NCBI GenBank assembly: GCA_019321725.1
Contig: CM033111.1
Span: 10,230,001-10,294,000 of the forward strand
Direction: 5' to 3'
Source of the DNA: Paulownia fortunei
Taxonomy: Eukaryota; Streptophyta; Magnoliopsida; Lamiales; Paulowniaceae
Length of the DNA: 64,000 nt
Position numbers and translations under genes: made by a program. How positions within the stretch are numbered: position 1 is the first letter of the stretch; each line of letters begins with the position of its first letter. Under the pieces are notes generated by a model that worked only from the letters and a program-made list of their open reading frames with translations, was not told where the DNA came from and ran no database searches. Below, piece by piece: positions 46,684-58,069 of the stretch.

Positions 46684-48358
46684 TGATAAATGCATATTTT
46701 GATATATTTTTGTATCAAATTTTTTATATTTTTCTTACTTTATTATAGTTAATATTATAATTTTATTAATATTTTGTATTAAGAAATCAATGAAGAAAAA
46801 GAGATCATAATGAGCCAAAATAAAATCAAAGAAGACAATACGTTTCGTGAGAAATTTTGGAGATAATATTTTATTGGATCAAAGAAGTATCATAATTAAA
46901 AGAAAAATGTCATTTTTTGCCTAAGTCCATCATGTTAGATCAAAATATATGCAAGAAATCACTTGAACTTTGCAAATGATTGTTGGGCTTGCATTAAATT
47001 CAAAATATGCATGTTTTAAGACTTATGCAATTTTTATATTTTGGGCATAACTCCATGCTCAAAAGCCCTATATACCCGATTCTTACTTTATTTGAAAGGC
47101 AAGAGATATAACTACAACTTTGTTGTTGTAAGCTCAATCCAATTTAGCATTGATTATAGCAAAAAATGGAAATGATCTATCTTTGATGAGATATCTCCTT
47201 AAATCAAGCATAATTTTCTCCCTGATGGTTGTAATTAGGTGATTCAAGTTGAAAAATAAAGATAACAGACAAATCTATAACTTTTCTGCTGATCACTATT
47301 CCAAATTCAGCTAATTGGATAGAGAAACATATGTGATAAAATTCGAATCTGAAAAGGATGTAAATTTAGAACACATTTGAAGTTAATTTGGAATGTATTT
47401 GGAGTGAATTTGGAGATGCCAATTTAGACACTCTTATACTATAAATAGGGGCTTGTGGATGTCATTGAGACACAAAAATTCTTAGAGAGGGAAAGAAAGT
47501 CTTATTGTTGTCTTTCTTTATGCTAAGTTTTCTAGTAGCAATATAAATTTTCTAGTAGTAATAGAAATGTATTCTCTAATTTTTTTAATATTTTTTACTT
47601 TCATTATATCTTTTTAAATCTCATTTAGTTGAGGAGAAAGAATGAAACTCTTGATGGAGGAAGAAAAACGGTTATAAAGATGCATAATATTCAGATATGT
47701 TGTATTATTGTTTTCATTTTTGATTGAAACTCTCCTTATTTTGTGGTAATTCTTCATTTGTTGTAGACAAAGGTGTGAATAAATACTTAATCCCATAAAT
47801 AAGTGTTGGCGTTAAAACCCTTTTTGTTTAGTAGCTATTCTTGATTTTTGTATCATAAAAGGTACAACAAATGCTTAGGTTCATTTAGCTTATTGTACGG
47901 TTCTACCCCATTGACTGTTCATGTGAAACCTTAATTTATTGTAGACAAAAGTGTGCATAAATAATTGATCCTATAAACAAGTATTGGTATTAAGAGATTG
48001 CAAATAGTAAAATAATTCATGATTACCTTAATGTATGAGCTATTTAATAACATATTCCTATTGAAATCTTCATTATGTATATATTCCAATAGTGTCATTT
48101 AAAAGAGGTAAAAAGATTAAATAATCATTCTTCTTCCAAAACTCAAGAACGGATCCCTAATTCTCAATGTTTTTATTACTTTGATTTCTTAGTTATAGCA
48201 TAAATTTTTCTTTATAATCTAAACCATATTCAACCCATCTTTTAAGAAATATAAACTCGAAAACTTCAAACATTCTTCCTTGTGCATCGACCTCGGACTC
48301 TCGAAAAATTTATTACTTGACACAACCTACACTTGAATTTGCTACCTTAAATTGTAGA
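46684..48358 (+). repeat. Element C 5' LTR
   Basis: It starts TGATAAATGCATATTTTG and aligns with 57798-59904 along its whole length. The end is set where homology to the right LTR stops (CCTTAAATTGTAG). It contains two copies of a sub-repeat with 178-bp spacing; the first copy lacks about 95 bp. The inner end leads directly to the primer-binding site. Confidence 0.87.
47440..47447 (+). promoter_or_regulatory. TATA box of element C 5' LTR
   Basis: TATAAATA occurs in ACTATAAATAGGGGCTTG, the expected promoter position within the LTR. It is conserved at 58874-58881 in the right LTR and, in opposite orientation, in the LTRs of element A. Confidence 0.6.
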
Positions 48359-48362
48359 AGTC

Positions 48363-48381
48363 TGTGCACCATCACCAGGGA
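48363..48381 (+). other. Degraded primer-binding site of element C
   Basis: TGTGCACCATCACCAGGGA corresponds in place to TGGTGCCGTTGTCGGGGA in element A. Most differences are C/G to T/A changes plus one inserted base. A tRNA-Asp-type origin is inferred from its relative in A. Confidence 0.6.
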
Positions 48382-48556
48382 AGACAAGGTAAGTATTTAA
48401 GTTTGTAAATATTTTTCCTTTGTAAATATTGTGTGTTTGTTTTTTTACGGTTATATATTCATATGGTATCGTAATCATAATTCTCATCGTTTAGTTAGAA
48501 ATAATTTTAAAACTTTGTTTGAAAATTAATTTGAGTCACCTCCACATACTTCCACC

Positions 48557-49400
48557 ATAACAGAAAATGAAAGTGTCTAGGATGAAAATAAGAATCAACA
48601 GGTGCAAATAATTTATTATTACTTGCAACCTCTTGGAAATTCTTCTCTCTCTTGTTTTATTTTTTCTTTTAATACAAATAACTTTTTATTCAAGCCAGGA
48701 ATGATCCCTCTACTTCCTAATTTCTTTGGTTTAGACTGTGAAAGCCCTTACTTACATCTGAAAGAATTTGATAAAGTATGTGTCACTTTTGAAAATCAAA
48801 CTTGTACAAATGAGATTGTTAAACTCAAATTATTTCCTTTTTCTTTAAAAGATAAAGCAAAAACTTAACTTAACTCTTTGTAACCTAGGCCAGTTGGCAC
48901 TTGACAAGAAATACAAGCTGAATTTTTGAAAAAGTACTTTCCAACTCCTAAAACTAATGATTTGAAAAGACAAATTTAAATTTTTTCTCAAAATTTTAAT
49001 GAAACTTTCTTTCAATGTTGGGAAAGATTTAAAGATTTTTTGAATTCATACCCACATCATGATTTTGAAACAAAATAATTTATTGAAATAATGTATAATG
49101 GTGAGTTTCTTAATAAAGAACCTGATGAAACCCTAGAATATCAAAACCATTTCGCAGAAAACTCTCAATTATGACATAATGTTAATTTCTTTGAAGGTTC
49201 TATTAGATCTAATCTTTCTAATAGTTATAAAGAAAAATGTTACCCTAGTTAAGAAAATGATCTAAATACTAGGATTGCTAATTTAACAAAAAAAGTTGAG
49301 GCCATCGAACTTAAAAAATCAAAGAAAATCAGATTTGTACAAGTTGAAGAAGTTTGTAGCAATTGTGAACTTGTTTGACACTTTACCAATGAATGCCCAA
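48557..49400 (+). pseudogene. gag remnant, element C
   Basis: The position aligned with the gag start of element A is ATA (48557-48559) instead of ATG, so initiation is lost. The open part at 48602-48868 has MIPLLPNFFGLDCESPYLHL and KLFPFSLKDKAKT. Next come AEFLKKYFPTPKT in another frame and MYNGEFLNKEPDETLEYQNH. A CCHC zinc knuckle lies at 49355-49396 (CSNCELV, stop, HFTNEC): all four metal ligands are kept but a stop sits inside it. Athila gag by order and motifs. Confidence 0.82.
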
Positions 49401-50169
49401 ATATTCCAAGACAAACAAATGTCATGAACACATTCAAAAAATCTTTTATTCTTCATATTCTGAAACTTACAATCCACAATGGAGAAATCATCCCAATTTT
49501 AGTTGGCGAGATGAGAACAGTGCAAAACCGCTACATCTATAAAAGCCACCAAACTTTCCTTCTTATCCACCTCTACATACAAAATCTCTTGAGAAAACTT
49601 TACAGGAATTTTTGTATGGACAAACAAATATCAATAACCAGACTTCACAAACTATCAATGAGATCAAAAACATACTTTCAACACTGACAACTTTTTTGCG
49701 TACTCATGAAAAAGATAAATTTCATGCTTAACTTCAACCTAATCTTTCCACTCAATGTCATATTTCTTCTTCAAGTGAAAATTCAATCAAGACAGCTAAT
49801 TCGATCACAACTCTTCCTAATGAAAAAGAAGTTGACGAAACTATATATCCCAAGGAGAAAGTTTCTAAACCACCTTCAGAAATGAAAAATGAAAATAGTA
49901 TTGACGATGAATATAAGTTTAATGAATGTGAGTTTGAAAATGATGAAAAAGAAAAATACTCACCTCTAGCTCATTTTTCTCAAAGATTACAACCAAATCA
50001 AAAGTTGAACTCAAATGTTGAAATCTTTGAAGTTTTTAAATAATTAAAAAATTAATATTCCATTATTGGATGCAATCAATCAAGTTCCACCTTATGCCAA
50101 ATTTTTGAATGATTTGTGTACAATCAAAAGAAAATATTTTTAACTAAAAGTGTTAATTCAATCATTCAA

Positions 50170-50640
50170 CAATTGACTCCACCCAAGTATAAAGATCCAA
50201 GTTATCCAATCATTTCATGTACCATACGAAACACTAGAATATAGCGTATTTTGCATGATCTTGATGCTAGTGTAAATCTTTTACCTTTTTCAGTTTATGA
50301 ACAATTAGGTTTGAGAGAATTTAAAACAACTATCATTGTACTCCAACTAGTTGAGCGTTCAATTAAAGTTCCAAAGAGAGTAGTAGAAAATGTGTTGGTA
50401 TAAATTGTTAAGTTTTACTTTCTAGTGGATTTTATTATTTTGGATACAGAGCCTATTTCAAAAACACAGACACAAATTCCTATATATCATTTTGGGTCGT
50501 TCTTTTCTTGTAACTTCAAATGCTCTGATTAATTGTAGGAATGGTATTTTGAAGTTATCTTTTGGAAATATGACTTTGGAACTAAATGTGTTTAATGTTT
50601 GTAAGCAACCTGCTGAAGATGTCAAAGTACATGAAATGGA
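50170..50640 (+). pseudogene. Protease remnant, element C (first copy)
   Basis: It reads SYPIISCTI, then DLDASVNLLPFSVYEQLGL (DFGAS in element A is altered to DLDAS here), VLQLVERSIKV, and an in-frame TAA at 50401 where element A has CAA. It continues with ILGRSFLVTSN near 50500 and ELNVFNVCKQPAEDVKV at the end. The region before it (49400-50170) is the gag-protease linker with acidic repeats (NECEFENDEKEKYSPL). Confidence 0.8.
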
Positions 50641-51119
50641 TTAAATAGAGGAACTTGTTTACAAATATTTTACTTTCACTAATTCATTTGGTCCTCTGAA
50701 AACTTGTTTTGAAAGTGAAAGTATTTATAAAATGACACACTTTAATACTCTCTCTGATTTTTGCATGTAAGTGAAAAATATTTTTGGAAGCTAAAGTTTG
50801 AAGAAACTTCATCATCAACAGTACAATCTATTCCATGAAGTATTAAAGCTTCCGTGATTGATTTGAAATCTTTGTCATTTGATTTGAAATACTCTTATGT
50901 GGGTGAGAATGAGACTTTCCAGTAATAATTTCTTCCAAACTTGTTGCATCCTAAGAAGGTAAGTTGATCGAAACTATGAAAATGCATAAAAAAGCTTTAG
51001 GATGGATCATTGCTGACATTAAAAGTATTATTCCTTTAATTTGCACACATAACATCTATCTAGAGAAAATTGCTAAACCTTCTAGAGAAATGCAACGAAT
51101 GCTAAACCTAATTGAAAGA

Positions 51120-52380
51120 AGTAGTGAGAAATGAAGTCATTAAACTCTTAGATAATTGAATCATTTATCCTATTTTTGATAGTAAATGGATAAGTCCTAC
51201 TCAAGTTATACCAAAAAATTTTTGGAGTCACTATAGTCAAGAATGAGATGATGAACTAATTCTAACTAGGACTGTTACTGGTTGGCGAATGTGCATTGAC
51301 TATAGAAAACTTAACTCATTTACTAGAAAATATCATTTTCCATTACCTTTCATGGATCAAATATTAGAAAGAGTTGTGGGACATGAATTTACTACTTCTT
51401 AAATGGATATTCTAAGTATAATTAAATTGCAATTGTACTTGAAAATTATGAGAAAATTACTTTTACACGTTCTTTTGGTACTTTTGCATCGAAGGATTCA
51501 TTTTGGATTATGTAATGCACCAGCTACATTCCAATGATGCATGCTTAATATTTTTAGTGATATTGTAGAATGTTTTCTTGAAGTCTTTATAGATGATTTT
51601 TTTATTTTTGATAATTCATTTGATGATTACTTGTCTAATTTAGAAAAGATTTTGATTAGTTGTGAAGAAAAGAACCTTGTACTCAATTGGGAGAAATGTC
51701 ATTTCATGGTAACAATTGGTATTGTTATTGGACACATTATTTCATCAAAAGGTATTAAAGTAGACAAATATAAAATTGAGTTAATTGTTAATTTGCTAAT
51801 ACCAAAGTTTGTGAAGAGGGTAAGATCATTTTTAGGACATGTTGGTTTTTATAGAAGAGTTATCAAATATTTTAGTATAATATCTAAAGCTTTGTGTAAC
51901 CTTCCAACAAAAGACAGTATTTTTGAATGGAGTGAAAATTGTGAAAATACTTTTGTTAAGCTTAAAAGCATGCTTACATCTGCTCAAATCATGCAGCCTC
52001 CAGATTGGACTTTATCTTTTAAAATAATATGTGATGCTAGTAACTATGTTGTTAGAGCTGTCTTATGACAATCAAAATATAAGAAAACATGTCATTTACT
52101 ATACAAGTAAAACTTTAAATAGTGCTCAATTGAATTATTCAATAAATGAAAAAGAATTACTTGTTGTAGTTTTTACATTGGACAAATTTAAATCTTATCT
52201 TATTGGCTCACCAGTTGTTGTTTTCAGTAATAATGCAACTTTAAAATATCTTTTGTCAAAAAAGGATGCCAAACCTAAATTGATTAGGTGGATTCTCTTA
52301 CTCTAGGAATGTAATATTACAATTCAAGGTAAGAAAGGAATAGAGAATGTGGTGACTGATCATTTGTCGAGACTTGTTTG
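51120..52380 (+). pseudogene. Reverse transcriptase-RNase H remnant, element C
   Basis: The N-terminal palm is broken (CIDYRKLNSFTRKYHF near 51300, FGLCNAPATFQ near 51510). The next frame, 51541-52068, is open for 175 codons and keeps the active-site box FIDD (51586-51597), LNWEKCHFMV, GHIISSKGIKVDK and VRSFLGHVGFYRR. RNase H continues in another frame (52031-52306): VIYYTSKTLNSAQLNYS, EKELLVVVFTLDKFKSYL, RWILLL. The last part, ENVVTDHLSRL, ends near 52375. A repeated phrase CATTTCAAACCACACCCATTAATG occurs twice at 52389-52459 as a small tandem duplication. Confidence 0.87.
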
Positions 52381-52569
52381 TGATGACTCATTTCAAACCA
52401 CACCCATTAATGGTACTTTCTTTTGTGATTACTCATTTCAAACCACACCCATTAATGACACTTTCCACGATGAACAACTAATGTTTCTATTTTACCTTGG
52501 TTTGCTAACATTGTTAATTTTCGTGTGATAGGAAAGATGTCACCGCATTGGAATTCCTAAGATAAAAAG

Positions 52570-53740
52570 AAGTTTTTGACTGAGGTGAATTTTTTTTATT
52601 GGGATGATCCATACCTATTCAAATATTATCCTAATCAAATCTTTTGGAGATGCATGCCTGACAATGAGAAAGGTAATATTCTTAAATTTTGTCACTCAAG
52701 AGCATGTGGTGGTCACTTTTTGACAAAGAAAACTGCTATAAAGATCTTGCAATATGGATTTTATTGACCAACGCTTTTCAAAGACACTTACACATTTTGT
52801 GAAAGTTGTGAAAATTGTCAAAAGTTATATCCATTTCAAATAGAAACATGATGCCTCTACACCCCATTCTAGTAATTGAAATTTGTGATTGTTGGAGTAT
52901 TGATTTCATGAGACCATTTCCATTATCATTTGGTTTTATTTACATATTGATCACCATAAATTATGTTTAAAAATAGATCGAGATAATTTCCTGTCGAAAT
53001 AATGATCACAAAAATAGTGATAGAATTTCTGAAAGAAAATATTTTAAGTCAACTTGAAATTCCTCGATCCATTATCAGTGATGGGGGAAAATATTTTTGC
53101 TACAAAGTTTTTGAAACTTTAATGAGGAAATATGGAGTCATACATAAAGTTGTAATTCTTTATCACCCTTAGACAAATGGATAAGTTGAACTTGCAAATA
53201 AGGAGATAAAACAAATTTTGAAAAAGACAGTTAACCCAAATCGTAAAGATTGGTCTCTTAGACTTACTGATACACTTTGGGCATATAGAACTACTTTAAA
53301 AACATAATTAGGCATGTGTCCTTATAGGATAGTTTATGAAAAACCTTGTCATTTACCTCTTGAACTTGAGCATAAAGCTTATTAGGCAATCAAAATATTT
53401 AAATTCAACATTGATCAAACTTCAAAATTGTGCAAATTGCAAATTAATGAAATTTAAGAATTGAGAGATGATGTAAATGAGAACTCTAAAATTCATAAAG
53501 CAAGACTCAAATAATTTCATGATAATAAAAGTTCAAGAAAAAACGTTTGAGGTTGGTCAAGAGGTTTTGCTTTATAATTTTGATTGTATTTATCTCCTGA
53601 AAAATTGAGATCAAAGTGGAGTGATCCTTTTGTTGTGAAATAGGTATATCCTTATGGGATTATTAACATTGATAACTCTAGAAATAGTAACGTATTCAAA
53701 ATAAATAGATACAGACTTAAACCGTTTCTAGAGAATTAAT
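52570..53740 (+). pseudogene. Integrase remnant, element C
   Basis: Zinc-binding start: CHSRACGGHFLTKKTA, then FCESCENCQK near 52800. Catalytic core: IDFMRPFP (first Asp), SIISDGGKYF (second Asp, 53070-53100) and [14 protein letters not shown] (Glu, 53200), so all three acidic residues are readable. The C-terminal part has [28 protein letters not shown] and RLKPFLEN at 53720. At least six in-frame stops and a frameshift near 53580 occur. Downstream 53740-54300 is non-coding with a TATATATATA run and matches element A. Confidence 0.85.
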
Positions 53741-54299
53741 TTTCACAAGAGGAAATTCTTTTTCTTTCTAACTCTTATTATTATTAGTATGTGTATATAT
53801 ATACATATTTCTCTAACTTTGTTTGTTTTGTAGTTTTTTTTCTTTGATTTTTTTTTCTTTTCCTGGTTAAGTGGCGGATAATGGTACTTTGCGGCTATTG
53901 AAGTCAGAATTATCAGTTTTCCAAATAATTAAAATTTCTATACAAAGTTTATCTCATTTTCTCATTCTCTTTTCTTGTTATTTTAAAAATGGATGACATT
54001 CTTCTAACTCTCAAGAAGTGATTTCTTTTTCTTCCAAAAAAATAATTTAAAACTTATAAAACCAGGATTGAAAGATTAAGAATGTTTATGCACAAGAGCA
54101 TCTCATGGGATATACGATGGATAATTGAAGTAAAGGTAAGAGTAGCAGGTGAGTTTTCACATTAGTTTTCAAACTAACTTACTAGATGTATGCCTAGTTT
54201 TGGTAAAAACACATATTCAAAACATGAAGGATGAAAAAAATGCAAGTTTGTCACAAATGTGCTCAATAGACTTGCAACACAAAGTGTTATTCCTTAAGA

Positions 54300-54780
54300 A
54301 TGGTTTCTAAAAATAGAGAAGATAAAATTCAATTCATTATGGATGAACTGAGTAAGGAGTCTTTAGACGACATTATATTGACTTTTGAGATGCATTCACG
54401 TGGAGTAGTACAAAGTGCAATTCTTGATTTATGAAATCACTTTGGGGATGAATATGAGTGTTTATAGTTTTGAAAATCTGACATTAAAAGACCCTATTTG
54501 CTAGTTTATAAGAAAACTAGATGAAAAGTATATCCTTGACCCATAGAGGGCATTTAAGTTGTTACTGGACATAAAACCAGGGAAAGATGTGAGCTAGAGT
54601 CACAACGACATGTACATTCACGTGTAAGTAGCAAATTTTCAAATTTTGTGTCCATATTTTCAACCTTTCTGACAAAAGAAAAAGACGTGCAATAAATGCA
54701 TTCCATGTTCACACCTTAATAAATAGCACCGTACTTACTCTATTTTTTCACAACTCACTTTCCAAAAAAAAAAAAAAAAA
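54300..54780 (+). other. Unrecognised block between integrase and LOG-like gene in element C
   Basis: A short readable stretch at about 54301-54434 gives MVSKNREDKIQFIMDELSK and SLDDIILTFEMHSRGVV, then a stop; later pieces are broken. I do not recognise the protein. The last 120 bases look like a plant promoter/leader (TTAATAAATAGC at 54717-54728, then CACAACTCACTTTCC and 17 A residues at 54764-54780) directly before the LOG homology. Element A lacks the whole block through a deletion, so its origin cannot be compared there. Confidence 0.4.
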
Positions 54781-54781
54781 T

Positions 54782-55429
54782 AGAAGTTCTTCCACTCGCA
54801 AGTTCAATTGTATTTGTATCTTTTGTGGAACCAATCCAGAAAAAAATGATGAATTTATAGGACAGCCAATAACCTTGGTAGAACCTTAGCAGAAAGAAAA
54901 ATTCATTTAGTGTATGGAGAAGATAGTTTGGGGTTAATAGAGAATGTTGCTACTTCTGCTTACGTAGAAGGTGTCAAAATTTTAGGAGTTATCCCAAAAT
55001 CTTTAATAGTATAGACTATCATAGGTATGATCATTGGAGATGAGCTACAAGTGTCACATATTCAGGATATAATGCCTAACATATTAAACAATGCGGATGC
55101 ATTCATCACTCTACTTGACGATTTTGGTACATTGAAGGAATCATTCCAAATTGTCTATTGGACACAACTCAGCATTCACCAGAAACCTATATGTATTCTT
55201 AATGTTAATGATCTTTGATGGTTTGTTATCTTTTGTAGATCAATATGTAGAAAAAGGTTTTATTTCATTGTCTACAAGACGAATTCTCATTTCTGCTCCA
55301 ACACCTAACCAACTGATTTATCAACTTCTAGCATATGTGTCAGAACCTTATCTAGCATTAGCTCGTGTGGATTGATCTAACAAGGACAATGGTCAAAAAT
55401 GTAAAATAAATTTGACTCTTAGCCTATGA
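54782..55429 (+). pseudogene. LOG-like cytokinin-activating enzyme, captured passenger gene in element C
   Basis: A near full-length LONELY GUY homologue (about 215 codons; the family is about 210-230). The order is FNCICIFCGTNPEK, (frameshift near 54860) NNLGRTLAERKIHLVYGEDS, LGLIENVATSAYVEGVKILG, VIPKSL, a stop at 55012-55014, VSHIQDIMPNILNNADAFI, TLLDDFGTLKESFQIVYWTQ, LSIHQKPICILNVNDL, (frameshift near 55214) DGLLSFVDQYVEKGFI, RILISAPTPNQLIYQLLAYV. A stop at 55373 replaces the Trp codon present in element A, whose ending aligns with TGA at 55427-55429. LOG enzymes release free cytokinin base from the riboside monophosphate. Their PGGYGTxEE motif is LDDFGTLKE here and GGGSxGLMG is GEDSLGLIE. 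No intron interrupts it although plant LOG genes have several, so a spliced transcript was probably copied. It is inactive now. Confidence 0.85.
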
Positions 55430-56235
55430 AATTTATGCTTAATAGTTTCAACTAATGGTGTAATATTATGTTGTTTCAGCTTTATTTTCCAATAAGTCAC
55501 ATTTCAGGTAATATCTTTTAAACTCTAATTTCCTATCTATTTTTGATATTAGGGACAATGTCTCGATTAGATTGGGGGAGGGGATAATTGATATCATATC
55601 TTGTGTGTTTTTCTAGTTCTATTTTTTTTTAAATTTAAGTGTGTTTTCTTTTGGGTCTGTTGAAACTATGAAAAAGGGTAGCAAAGTAAAGTGTAGTTGT
55701 TACAATCTTAAGATACACCTCTATTTTTTTTGCATAACATGACAAGTTTATGATAATTGTCAATTTTTTTGAGTCGTAGATATTATTCCAACTTTAATAA
55801 TTAAAATTAAGCACGGATAATGTGGTTTGATTGATGATGGGTGTTGTTTTCAACTTTGATGTTGTTCTTTTGTTAATATATTTTTATGATAATTATACTC
55901 AAATCTTTTTACACATGGTTATGTTATTCGGTGTGGAGACAAGTATGTCAAAATAGAAAGTTCTTATGTCCTCGCTTTAATCATCACTTGGATTTTCGAT
56001 ATAAAGGGGTTAAGTGTTAGAATTTTTTTCTTTTAGTTTGTCAAGGCGAACAATTGATTGAGCACCATTTAAAAAATAATTAAAGTATTAGGCTTTCTAG
56101 CACCATGGTCAAATCAACTTATTTTCCATGTGATGTTCTAAGAGAACATCTCCCATAATGAGCCACTTTGATCCTTTCAATAAACAAGCATTTTTTTTGT
56201 AACCATATCTTCTTACCTAACCTAAATATACTATT
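55430..56235 (+). other. Element C post-LOG non-coding region
   Basis: No gene. It aligns in part with 6350-7100 of element A on the other strand (for example GGGGATAATTGATATCATATC at about 55580). The region is T-rich with short polypyrimidine runs. Confidence 0.5.
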
Positions 56236-56930
56236 ATCCTCCTTCCACTCAGTGTTCTGTTTCTTCTTCGGGTGAAGATTCAATCAAGAATGCTAAGTCA
56301 GTCACAACTCTTCAGAATGGAAAAGTTTTTGATAAAACTATTCATCCCAAGGAGAAAGTTTATAATCCACATCCAGAAATGATGAACGGAAATAGTCATG
56401 ACGATGAAGGTAAGTTTGATGAAGGTAAGTGTGAAAATGATGAAAAAGAAAAATATTTACCTCCAACACCATTTCCTCAAAGATTGCAACCAACTCAGAA
56501 ATTGAATTCAAATGCTGAAATCTTTGAAGTTTTTGAACAAGTCAAGATTAATATTCTATTATTGGATGCAATTAAGCAAGTTCCACCTTATGCTAAATTT
56601 TTGAAAGATTTGTATACAATCAAAAGAAAATATTATGTACAAAAGAAGGCATTTAATCATTCAACAATTCACTCCACCCAAGTACAAAGATCCAGGTTGT
56701 CCAACCATTTCATGTATCATAGGAAATACTAGAATAGAGAGTGCTTTGCTTGATCTTAATGTTAGTGTAAATTTTCTACATTTCAGTTTATAAACAGTTA
56801 GGTTTGGAAGAACTTAAAACAACTTCTATTGTACTCCAACTAGCTGACCGTTCGATTAAAGTTTCAAAGGGAGTAGTAGAAGATGTGTTGGTATAAATTG
56901 ATAAGTTTTACTTTCCAATTGATTTTATTA
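56236..56930 (+). repeat. Second, partial copy of the gag-protease linker and protease start in element C
   Basis: About 695 bp aligned with 49743-50444 of the same element. It includes an open frame of 117 codons (56379-56732) with EKEKYLPPTPFPQRLQPTQK, EIFEVFEQVKINILLLDAIK and VPPYAKFLKDLYTIKRKYY. The protease start is then degraded (LGLEELKTTSIVLQL). Both copies share the TAA where element A has CAA (50401; 56896). It lies after the LOG-like gene, out of its normal place. Confidence 0.85.
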
Positions 56931-57756
56931 AGTTTAAGAGATATTCCATTAACAAAGTGAGCTTGCAAAAGAAATTTGGGTTGAAATAGAAGATAAGAGT
57001 GGGGAGTTTTTCTTCTAAAAAAAAAAAAAACAAAAAAATAAAAAAAATAATAAAATTGCAAAGTGTTAAAAATATTACAAGTTGCAACTAAAAGTGGAAT
57101 ATTGTAAAATTAATAAGAATGATGAATAAAGGTCCAATTCAATAACAATAGGCCTCGGTATTGAAATTCATGGAGTATGAGAATTCTTCAATGATAAACT
57201 CCATGTCTCTAATCCCATAAAATTTTTAAAATCTTTGTTGCATCTTATCCTTTTATTTCTTAGCCACATCACTACCCTTTGGCCCCATAACAACCTTTGT
57301 TGAAGACTTTTGGTTTTATGTGGTGCCTTCGGTGTAGTAGAGATTTGTACCAAATGAAGAGCTTATGATATTTAACTCTTCCATTAGAGATTGGGTGATA
57401 GTTTTTGTAAGGTTCTATGGAAATTCACTTGTTTGAAGTATGCATGGTTTCGTCACTATTGATATTAACTATTCACACACACACTTGAATATGTTTATTG
57501 TAGAAATGTATTGACTTTTGAATGACTAAGAGTTAGATTCAACACTTATTTGAATTCATTTCCATATTATTTTGTTGCTTCCTGAGAATAATAGTTGAAA
57601 ATTAATTATCATAGGTGTTTGTGAGTATCACCACTGAAAACCTTCACGAGACTATAACTAGTCCTCTATGAGTCATCTAGGGGTTCAAAGGCTTATTGTA
57701 TATGCTAAATGTAATTGTGATTTTCTATGAAAGTGGATTAGTTTAGGTTTGTTTTA
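56931..57756 (+). other. Element C 3' non-coding region
   Basis: It begins with an A-rich run (57017-57052) and contains no gene; minus-strand ORFs here (56864-57061, 57168-57353) are incidental. Conserved sequence toward 57600-57750 leads into the pre-PPT motif. Confidence 0.45.
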
Positions 57757-57797
57757 GGTTTGCTCGAGGACGAGCAATGGTTAAATGTAGAAAATTT
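57757..57797 (+). other. Pre-PPT hairpin motif and polypurine region of element C
   Basis: TTGCTCGAGGACGAGCAA (about 57759-57776) is an inverted repeat with a 4-base loop, a form I recall as conserved just before the polypurine tract in Athila-type elements (usually TTGCTTGAGGACAAGCAA). It is followed by GGTTAAATGTAGAAAATTT and the LTR start at 57798. The polypurine tract itself has decayed. Confidence 0.6.
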
Positions 57798-58069
57798 TGA
57801 TAAGTGCATATTTTGATATATTTTTGTATCAAATCATTTATACTTTTCTTATTTTGCTCTTGTTAATATTATAGTTTTATTAATATTTTGTGTTAGGGAA
57901 TTAATGAACAAAAAGAGATCAAAAAGAGCCAAAACAAAATTAAAAAAGACAACACGTTTTGTGAGCAAGTTGGAAAATAATACTTATTGGATCAAAGAAG
58001 CATCACAATTAAAAAAAAATGGCCATTTTTTGCTCAAGTCCATGATGTGTAGATCAAAATATATGCAAG

